Source: Acidobacteriota bacterium (GTDB lineage: Bacteria > Acidobacteriota > Vicinamibacteria > Vicinamibacterales > UBA2999). From it: a stretch of DNA of 18,738 nucleotides. Numbering within the stretch: position 1 is the stretch's first letter; the number at the start of each line of letters is the position of its first letter. The notes beneath the pieces are model-generated. The model ran no database searches. It worked only from the letters and a program-made list of their open reading frames with translations, and was not told where the DNA came from. Positions 7,344 through 12,930 of the stretch are shown one piece after another. The translations under genes were made by a program, and so were the position numbers. Where the stretch lies: assembly GCA_013140955.1 (NCBI GenBank), contig JABFRY010000215.1, positions 1 to 18,738 on the forward strand. Reading direction: 5' to 3'.

Positions 7344-8234
7344 ATGCTAAGATTCCTGATCGTGAGCCGTAAACTCAGGCTGCCGGCGGTTGTGGTCGTG
7401 CTGGCCTTGGGGGCGTGCAGCAGCTCTCCGACCGGGCCGTCGCTTCTTCGCGAGGACCCGCACGGCTACTTCCAGGAGCTGTCCGCGAGGGCCGATCGCC
7501 TGTACTCATACAGCCTCCGGGATCAGCTGCAACTCGACCAGTACGTCGCCGCCGGCGTGTCCCGCCAGATGACGTACAACCCCGGAGGCGATTCCTACCC
7601 TCTCAAGCAGGACGCGGCGAAGCTGGTACTCGGAGAAGATCAGGCCTCCGTCGAGATTCCGCAGATGGTCCGGTTGCCGATTCACGCCAGTGCGGGGACG
7701 GCACTGCTCACATGGGACGTCTGGTGGGGACCGGAGTACATGACTGACCTCGGTGGAATCCGCAACCACAAGGCCTTTCAGGTGGCAAGTCCGCTGGCGA
7801 GCTCGGAGCGTTGGCTGGAGATTCGTGCTCGTTATACACAGGCGGCTGGCGCGGGCGTCAACGAAGTCGATGCGCGTCCCTACGCCCCGCTGGGGCCGAA
7901 TACCACGACAGGCCTCGAGGGTCGGCTGGAACCGATGCTCGCGGAGTTCGCGGTCGCCGCGGCCACCTGGACACGGTACTGGGTCCTGATAGAGTTCGAG
8001 CCTCTGGGCTGGGACCGGGTTTCACTCTGGGTCGCGGACGAAAACCGGTCCCAGGTGCAGCTGCTCAACCGCGTGGAGATGCGAAGCGCCGGTGGGATCA
8101 CGCGCTTCTGGTTCGAATGGAACAGCAGCCAGCGACGGACCGGCGGGCCTCTCGTGTCGTACGTGCGAAACGTCGTGGTCCTGGGGAACGTTCAAAGTCC
8201 CACCGCGTTGTTTCGCAGACCGGTGGGCGGCTAG
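7344..8234 (+). CDS. Lipoprotein of unknown function, lectin-like beta-sandwich suspected
   Basis: This 296-residue protein starts at ATG 7344, with GGAG at 7337-7340 at short spacing, 13 nt after the YdcF stop; GTG 7362 is an alternative start. The N-terminus is a lipoprotein signal ending L-A-L-G-A-C with Cys25 followed by Ser-Ser-Ser. I do not recognise a named family. The body is rich in Trp and aromatic beta-strand patterns, such as L-T-W-D-V-W-W-G-P-E-Y, Y-W-V-L-I-E-F, V-S-L-W-V-A-D-E-N and I-T-R-F-W-F-E-W-N-S-S, ending Y-V-R-N-V-V-V-L. This alternation resembles concanavalin-A-like jelly-roll domains used to bind or cleave polysaccharide, but no catalytic motif is evident. As last gene of the exosortase operon it may bind the exported polymer at the cell surface. 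It ends 2 nt before the stop codon of the convergent methyltransferase gene. Confidence 0.8.
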   Translation: MLRFLIVSRKLRLPAVVVVLALGACSSSPTGPSLLREDPHGYFQELSARADRLYSYSLRDQLQLDQYVAAGVSRQMTYNPGGDSYPLKQDAAKLVLGEDQASVEIPQMVRLPIHASAGTALLTWDVWWGPEYMTDLGGIRNHKAFQVASPLASSERWLEIRARYTQAAGAGVNEVDARPYAPLGPNTTTGLEGRLEPMLAEFAVAAATWTRYWVLIEFEPLGWDRVSLWVADENRSQVQLLNRVEMRSAGGITRFWFEWNSSQRRTGGPLVSYVRNVVVLGNVQSPTALFRRPVGG

Positions 8235-8236
8235 AC

Positions 8237-9019
8237 TCAGTCAGGCATCATCGGCCGTCGCCGGGCGAGGGGCGATGAGCTTCCGTCTCGAGTGGCCACG
8301 CCAAGCAGCCATGGCCTGAACCACGGCAGGAGGCGCTGCACCCTCTCGAGCCCAGCGCCGACTACATAGGCCCCCGTGCTGAAGCGCAGGTAGTGAGGAT
8401 GCTGCCGGAGGCGGTCGAGCCGTGTGCAGGTGAGGCCCGCCGCGGCCATGGCTGCGCGAATGGCCGTCACGTCGTTCGCACGGTAGTAGGTTGGAAACAC
8501 CTTGTCCGGGTTGCCGCCAGCCAAGCTGACGAGCCCCTGGTGCCACCGGTTCGGAACGGCTCTGGCGCACAGCGACACGTAGTCCCAGCGGTTCGCTGTG
8601 ACGAACACGAAGACCCCGCCCGCCCTCAGACATCTGCCCGCCTCGGCGAACAGCCGCTCCGGCGCTTCCACGTGCTCGAGCACGGACCGGCAGCAGACCA
8701 CATCGAAGGTCGCATCGGCGAACGGCAGCGCCTCTCCAGAACCGCGGACAGCGTGAAGAGGGCCGCCGGGGAGCTCTGGAAGAACGTCGAGTCCGACGCG
8801 GAGCCGACCAGGGAGACGCGAGAGCGTCGGCATCGCAGGGCCGCAGCCAATATCCAGCACGCGCGAGTCAGCCTGGCAGAGGGCGAGCAGAGTCTCCAGA
8901 TAGATCATCTGAGGATTCTTGAGCGTGGGATACCACCGGCGGCGAAGGCCGTGTGTGCGCCCGCCGGTCTTGGCTGGGCGGTTCCCGGTCGCCCCGTTGT
9001 CCGGCAAGGCAGGAAACAT
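8237..9019 (-). CDS. Class I SAM-dependent methyltransferase (Methyltransf_11 type)
   Basis: This 260-residue protein starts at the ATG whose complement is at 9017-9019. The frame is open further upstream to 9553, but that part lies antiparallel over the beta-helix gene, so I reject it. The SAM-binding motif I is V-L-D-I-G-C-G at residues 54-60. Motif II/III features follow: V-G-L-D-V, A-L-P-F-A-D-A-T-F-D-V-V and S-V-L-E-H-V, then L-R-A-G-G-V-F-V-F-V-T. It lacks a membrane segment and is probably cytoplasmic. Its start overlaps the stop of the beta-helix gene in TGATG, so the two are probably co-translated. Substrate is not shown by sequence; polysaccharide sugars, lipid or a small metabolite are all possible. 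In this setting a role in methylating an envelope glycan or a polyketide is a guess. Confidence 0.88.
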   Translation of the reverse strand: MFPALPDNGATGNRPAKTGGRTHGLRRRWYPTLKNPQMIYLETLLALCQADSRVLDIGCGPAMPTLSRLPGRLRVGLDVLPELPGGPLHAVRGSGEALPFADATFDVVCCRSVLEHVEAPERLFAEAGRCLRAGGVFVFVTANRWDYVSLCARAVPNRWHQGLVSLAGGNPDKVFPTYYRANDVTAIRAAMAAAGLTCTRLDRLRQHPHYLRFSTGAYVVGAGLERVQRLLPWFRPWLLGVATRDGSSSPLARRRPMMPD

Positions 9020-10908
9020 CACGACTCCGGCAGCCGCGTGTCGTCGTCGCGCGGCGCGCCAGGCGGCGCCACGAGGTAGCGCTCCGGCGACAACACGATC
9101 TGATCCACGGCCAGCCCGTCCTCGCGCATCTGGATGCGAATCGTCTGGATTCCCGAGGTGTCGAAGCGCAGCAGCGGGCCGAGTGCGCCGATGCCCGAGG
9201 CCGTGTCCTGCCATCCCCAGCCCGACAGCCCGCACCCGGGACAGTCTTCGAGGACGATGCGGCCGGCCGACGTGGTGCCGATGCGGTACACGGGCTTGCC
9301 CTTGGCGTTCACGGCGCCCGAGAACTGCACGTACACCGAGTCGTTGCTCGTGCGGTCGCCCTCCGCCCGCCCGCGCAGCCAGAGCCGATACGGGCGACCC
9401 GATTCCACCGGCACGAACACGTCGAAGAAGTCCTGCGGCAGCGCCTGCACGCCCGACGAGCGCCCGGCGTCGGGCAGTCGGAGCATCGCGCCGCCGGCCG
9501 CCGACGTATCGGCCTCGAGCCGCCAGTCGCCGGCCACGGCCGCGGCTCTCCACGCGTGGATCACGACCTCGCCGACCTGCGTGGCCGGACGCTCGTAGGC
9601 TCCGACATCGTTCGCGCGACCCTGCGGACGGCTGGTGCCCACACGGTCCACCGTCACCCCGGGGAGCCCGACGCCAGCGTCGGTGGCGAGCGAGGTGGGC
9701 GACAACGTGTAGTCGTGGGCGCCGGCATCCACGAACGCATCCTCGCTGACGCCAAGGTTCGAGGCGTGCGGCGCTTCGGGCGGCCGGGGTCCGAGGACGA
9801 GCAGGTTCTGCACGTCCAACCCGGCGCTGTTCGATGATGCGGCCCTGAAGGGACGACCGACGCCCCCGCCGATGGTCGTGTTCCAGACCCGCAGCAGCTC
9901 GATGTCGTCCTCGTACCGGAACGCCGTGGCGGACTCGTAGACGACGGCGTTCTGCACCGTGACGTGGGCGCCCGCCGCAGTGCTGCCCGGGCCGCGCAGG
10001 CGGAAGGCAATCTCGGAGTCGAACACCGTCACGCGGTCGAGCGTGGCCGCCACGTGCTCCTTGATGTTGAAGGCGGCCATGTTGGCGAGCAGCCCGTTTC
10101 TGAATCCCCAGGCCGAGGTGTCGCGGACGACGAGCGTGGCGCGGGGCAGGGCGGGGCTCGCCTTCGTATCGATGGCGTTTTCGCCAGGCACGGTGCCCGC
10201 GGGGAAGCCGTTTTCGGCTGCCGGCAGCGGGCCGAGCCAGATGCGCGAGCCCTCCACGGTCACGCGCGCCCAGCCCGGAGCCGTCCGGCCGGGGTCCACC
10301 TGCAGCCCGTCGCCCGAAAACGTGTGGATCTCGGTGTTGCGGATGGTGAGATCCGACACGGGGCCCGCTGCAATGCCGTGTGCATCGGTGCGTCCCCCGG
10401 CCGCATTGAGTGCGTGATGGATGAGGCAGTCTTCGATGAGGACGTCCGCCGGACCGGCCATGTCCACCAGATCACGGGACGAACGCCGGATCTCGAGGTT
10501 GCGCAGCACCAGGTGGTCAGCGCCGCCGTTCACGTCCACCGTATCGGCGGGGCCGTACTGCCCGTCGAGGACGAACCCCTCCACGACCACCCAGGCATGG
10601 TCCACCCGCAGGACGCGTCCCGGCACCGACACCACCACGTCGCCGCGTACGCCGGCTGCCTGCATGCGGATGGGCGCGGACGCCGACCCGCTCCTCACGG
10701 TGCGGAGGCTCTCGGCATACAGGCCGGCGCCGACGGTTATGGTGTCACCGGGCCTGGCGGCTGCCAGGCCGTCCTGGATGCGGCCGAAGGGACTCGCGCT
10801 GGTGCCGGAACCGGTGCCGCCGGCCGCCACGAACCACTCGGTGGCCTGGGCGATGCCTGGAGGCGCCAGGCAGAATACGACAAGGACTGCGAGCAATCGC
10901 GGATGCAT
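9019..10908 (-). CDS. Secreted right-handed beta-helix protein with C-terminal beta-sandwich domain
   Basis: This 629-residue protein starts at the ATG complement 10906-10908 with a perfect AGGAGG ten bases upstream. A Sec signal peptide (residues 1-22, cleavage after A-Q-A) precedes a P-F-G-R-I-Q-D-G-L-A-A-A-R-P-G-D-T-I-T-V-G-like opening typical of pectate-lyase-type beta-helix (Beta_helix/DUF1565) proteins. Repeated strand rungs follow, such as V-V-V-E-G-F-V-L-D-G, L-V-L-R-N-L-E-I-R, V-L-I-E-D-C-L-I-H and L-T-I-R-N-T-E-I-H, to about residue 430. The C-terminal 200 residues form a separate domain with Y-V-Q-F-S-G-A-V-N, then E-D-C-P-G-C-G-L-S-G-W-G-W-Q-D and I-R-I-Q-M-R-E-D-G-L-A-V-D-Q-I-V-L-S-P, probably carbohydrate-binding. 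A polysaccharide lyase, epimerase or adhesin role is likely; no catalytic residues can be assigned. No C-terminal sorting tail is present. Confidence 0.88.
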   Translation of the reverse strand: MHPRLLAVLVVFCLAPPGIAQATEWFVAAGGTGSGTSASPFGRIQDGLAAARPGDTITVGAGLYAESLRTVRSGSASAPIRMQAAGVRGDVVVSVPGRVLRVDHAWVVVEGFVLDGQYGPADTVDVNGGADHLVLRNLEIRRSSRDLVDMAGPADVLIEDCLIHHALNAAGGRTDAHGIAAGPVSDLTIRNTEIHTFSGDGLQVDPGRTAPGWARVTVEGSRIWLGPLPAAENGFPAGTVPGENAIDTKASPALPRATLVVRDTSAWGFRNGLLANMAAFNIKEHVAATLDRVTVFDSEIAFRLRGPGSTAAGAHVTVQNAVVYESATAFRYEDDIELLRVWNTTIGGGVGRPFRAASSNSAGLDVQNLLVLGPRPPEAPHASNLGVSEDAFVDAGAHDYTLSPTSLATDAGVGLPGVTVDRVGTSRPQGRANDVGAYERPATQVGEVVIHAWRAAAVAGDWRLEADTSAAGGAMLRLPDAGRSSGVQALPQDFFDVFVPVESGRPYRLWLRGRAEGDRTSNDSVYVQFSGAVNAKGKPVYRIGTTSAGRIVLEDCPGCGLSGWGWQDTASGIGALGPLLRFDTSGIQTIRIQMREDGLAVDQIVLSPERYLVAPPGAPRDDDTRLPES

Positions 10909-10918
10909 CGGGGCTCAA

Positions 10919-10924
10919 CCTCCT
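10919..10924 (-). promoter_or_regulatory. Strong Shine-Dalgarno for the beta-helix gene
   Basis: On the minus strand AGGAGG lies ten bases before the ATG at 10908, a consensus ribosome site that fixes the start of the secreted beta-helix protein. It is the best match to the SD consensus in this window. Confidence 0.8.
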
Positions 10925-11037
10925 GAAACGTGCCATGCGAATGGCGGCCTGGGGGGCCCCGCGCATCGAAGTCGGCGGTAGCGTCGCAGGTCGCCTCGGG
11001 ACCGTCAAGCTGAGCGGTGATGTCGTTAGTCTTCCGC

Positions 11038-11056
11038 CGGGAAGAACTTGTTCCCG
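11038..11056. promoter_or_regulatory. 19-bp imperfect palindrome, candidate operator
   Basis: CGGGAAGAACTTGTTCCCG is centred on C11047; eight of nine base pairs match, the mismatch being G11044/G11050. It lies between the divergent beta-helix and PPTase/PKS genes, where a dimeric repressor or activator would be expected to bind. It also contains GAAC-TT-GTTC. It is not followed by a T-run, so a terminator reading is weak. Confidence 0.4.
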
Positions 11057-11176
11057 ACGGTCAGGACCAACAGGCTCACGCGCTGTGTGCAGTATCGTGA
11101 GACACCACGGAGTTATGCGAACTGCATCAACCACTTAGCCACAGGCGCCTTCCTCGCCGACATGGTCGCGGGCTTG

Positions 11177-11195
11177 CTCCCCCGTGGTCGGGGAG
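11177..11195 (+). other. Short GC-rich hairpin in the PPTase leader
   Basis: CTCCCC and GGGGAG form a six-base-pair stem around a seven-base loop (CGTGGTC). There is no T-tract after it, so it is not an intrinsic terminator; it may structure the 5' leader of the PPTase/PKS transcript, or simply be chance in GC-rich DNA. Confidence 0.25.
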
Positions 11196-11269
11196 GCCGT
11201 GGCCGCCATCGTCGAGAGATGTTTCGGTCGCGTCGTGCCGATGATGCAGAATGAGTCGTTGAGTCCATC

Positions 11270-11277
11270 AGGTGGGG
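11270..11277 (+). promoter_or_regulatory. Ribosome-binding site favouring GTG 11283 as PPTase start
   Basis: AGGTGGGG ends five bases before GTG 11283, the best-placed purine-rich site upstream of the PPTase core. Upstream in-frame candidates ATG 11241, ATG 11244 and GTG 11184 have no comparable site. This is the reason for choosing the shorter form. Confidence 0.5.
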
Positions 11278-11282
11278 CGGTC

Positions 11283-12092
11283 GTGAGCGGCGAAGCGGCA
11301 CGTCCGTGGATGGCGGCCAATCCCGCCGTGGTGCCGGGTGCCGTACGACAGGTCAGCCTGCGGCTCGAGGTGGCCGATCCCTCGCAGGACGGCGATCTGG
11401 GGGGTATTGCGCTCCCTGCCGAGCTGCAGCGCGCCGTGCCCGTCCGCCAGTTGCACTTCCGGGCCGGCCGGTATTGCGCGCTGCGTGCCCTGCAGTTGCT
11501 CGATCCCGAGCGGCCCGTGGGCACACTAGCGCGCTCGCCCTCGGGCGCGCCGCTCTGGCCGGCCGGCGTGTCGGGGTCGATCACCCACACCGACGGCTTC
11601 GTGTCCGCGGCCGTTGCGCACACGACCACGATCCGGAGCGTGGGTATCGATTCGGAGTGCATCATGTCGCCGGAGCAGGCCCGCTCGGTCGCCACCGTCG
11701 TGTCCTGGCCGTCCGAGCTCGCCTACGCGCGGGACGCGGGGCTCGACAGGTTTCAGGCGCTGACGCTGGTGTTCTCTGCGAAGGAAGCCATCTTCAAATG
11801 CCTGCACCCGTTGGTGGGACGGACGTTCGACTATCACGACGTCCGCATCGTCGGCGTGGACGCCGGGACCGGCACGTTCCGGGCCCGGGTGGTGCAGACG
11901 CTATCGCGAGAGGTGCCGGCCGATTCCATCGTCGGCGGGCGCTTCGAGGTGGGCGAGCGCTGGATCCACACGGGTGTCTTCGTGCCGGCGGCACGCGCGG
12001 CGCTGACGGAGGCGCCAGACGGCTCGTCCGGCGCTGCCCGGTACCCGTCTGTGGCCGTGGCCGCAGGTCTGGCGTTCGGTAAGGTGCCGTGA
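11283..12092 (+). CDS. 4'-phosphopantetheinyl transferase, EntD/Sfp type
   Basis: From GTG 11283 this is a 269-residue protein; longer forms from ATG 11241 or GTG 11184 are possible. Family motifs appear in order: P-V-R-Q-L-H-F-R-A-G-R-Y-C-A, G-A-P-L-W-P-A-G-V-S-G-S-I-T-H-T, the magnesium-binding V-G-I-D-S-E (Asp123, Glu125) and F-S-A-K-E-A-I-F-K (Lys167, Glu168). The R-A-G-R and S-I-T-H signatures are of EntD type. The enzyme moves the phosphopantetheine arm from coenzyme A to a conserved serine of carrier proteins. The next gene, 32 nt downstream on the same strand, encodes a polyketide synthase with an ACP, so that ACP is the probable substrate. The C-terminal 30 residues or so after V-F-V-P-A-A are Ala/Ser-rich and look like a nonconserved tail. 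No second PPTase is visible in the window. Confidence 0.92.
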   Translation: MSGEAARPWMAANPAVVPGAVRQVSLRLEVADPSQDGDLGGIALPAELQRAVPVRQLHFRAGRYCALRALQLLDPERPVGTLARSPSGAPLWPAGVSGSITHTDGFVSAAVAHTTTIRSVGIDSECIMSPEQARSVATVVSWPSELAYARDAGLDRFQALTLVFSAKEAIFKCLHPLVGRTFDYHDVRIVGVDAGTGTFRARVVQTLSREVPADSIVGGRFEVGERWIHTGVFVPAARAALTEAPDGSSGAARYPSVAVAAGLAFGKVP

Positions 12093-12124
12093 CACGAATG
12101 ATTCAGGTTCCGCTTCGGTAACGC

Positions 12125-12930
12125 ATGCGATTTTCCGCAGAAGACGTCCTCCGGTTCGCCGACTGGTCGAGCGATCGCAATCCACTCCACGTCGATGAGG
12201 CGTTCGCCCGGGACACCCACTTCGGGCGGCGCATCGCGCACGGCATGTTGTCGGTCATTGCCGCGTGCGCCGACGAGGACGGCGGGACGGCGGGGGCTGG
12301 CCAGGCGCCCGGCGCAGTCGCCGCGCTGCAGATCGAGTTTCGGGGCGCGGTACCTCCCGGCACCGACTGGGTGGTGGCGCGCACGGCCGCGCCGGGCCGC
12401 ACATCGCTCGTCGGGCGTTCTGCCGACGGCGTCGTCCTGACCCTGGAGGCCTCGGGCGATCCGGAGGGGACGGGCGCGCCCGCGCCGGATGTCGCCTGGG
12501 CCAGGGCCCTGGCCCAGGCGGGCGACAGCCCCTCCGTGTCGCTGCGGACCGAGCCGGCCACGCGCACGACGGCAGCACTCGCGCAGGGCGTGGAAGTCGT
12601 GGGGCGCTACCGCACGAGCGAGCCGCCAGACGCCTATCTCGGGACGCTGCTCGGTCCCCGTGACGTCCAGGTGCTGGCCCTCTGCAGCTATGTGGTGGGG
12701 ATGGAGCTGCCCGGGCTCCGGTCGCTCTTCACCCGCGCCACGCTCGGGCTGACGGGCCCGCGCATGCACGCGCCCGAACTCTGGTACCGCGTGCGGTCCA
12801 CGCGGTTCGACCAGCACTTCCGCATCCTCGATACCCGCATCGACATCGCCACGCCCGACGGCGCGCCGGTGGCAGCCGCCGTGCTCCGCAGCTACGTGCC
12901 CTTCGGCACGGTGATCACCGACGTCCGCGA
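12125..12930 (+). other. PKS domain: MaoC/hotdog dehydratase-like, probably double hotdog
   Basis: Residues 13-41 carry the hydratase-2 motif of MaoC proteins: D17-R-N19-P-L-H22 followed by F-G-R-R-I-A-H39-G40. Asp and His of this motif are the catalytic pair in (R)-specific enoyl hydratases. Residues about 156-268 have no clear catalytic motif but show the strand pattern of a second hotdog half (R-I-D-I-A-T-P-D-G-A-P-V-A and L-R-S-Y-V-P-F-G). In the pathway this domain could dehydrate or hydrate an ACP-bound C3 starter. Confidence 0.75.

Larger units (their letters stand above)
10909..11282. promoter_or_regulatory. Divergent intergenic region between beta-helix and PPTase/PKS operons
   Basis: This stretch of about 370 bases separates two divergently transcribed genes and should hold both promoters. 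It contains a 19-bp imperfect palindrome, a short GC hairpin and the ribosome sites of both flanking genes. On the minus strand TTGACG occurs at 11003-11008, but no acceptable -10 follows at normal spacing; on the plus strand no convincing -35/-10 pair was found. Several short open frames cross it, none with convincing features. If the PPTase starts at ATG 11241 or GTG 11184 rather than GTG 11283, the region is correspondingly shorter. Confidence 0.55.

Noticed and set aside
9020..9553. Upstream in-frame extension of the methyltransferase
   Set aside because: It lies over the beta-helix coding region in another frame and is Arg/Gly-rich; the ATG at 9019 with TGATG overlap is the natural start.
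10975..11008. TTGACG on the minus strand as a sigma-70 promoter of the beta-helix gene
   Set aside because: No -10-like hexamer at 16-19 nt spacing.
11177..11195. GC hairpin as intrinsic terminator
   Set aside because: No T-tract follows, and it lies in front of a gene, not behind one.
10935..11254. Short plus-strand open frames in the divergent intergenic region
   Set aside because: No ribosome sites, no recognisable protein features and mutually overlapping frames.
12098..12121. Seven-codon frame M-I-Q-V-P-L-R just before the PKS start, possible leader peptide
   Set aside because: No attenuator structure or regulatory codon run; a frame this short is expected by chance.
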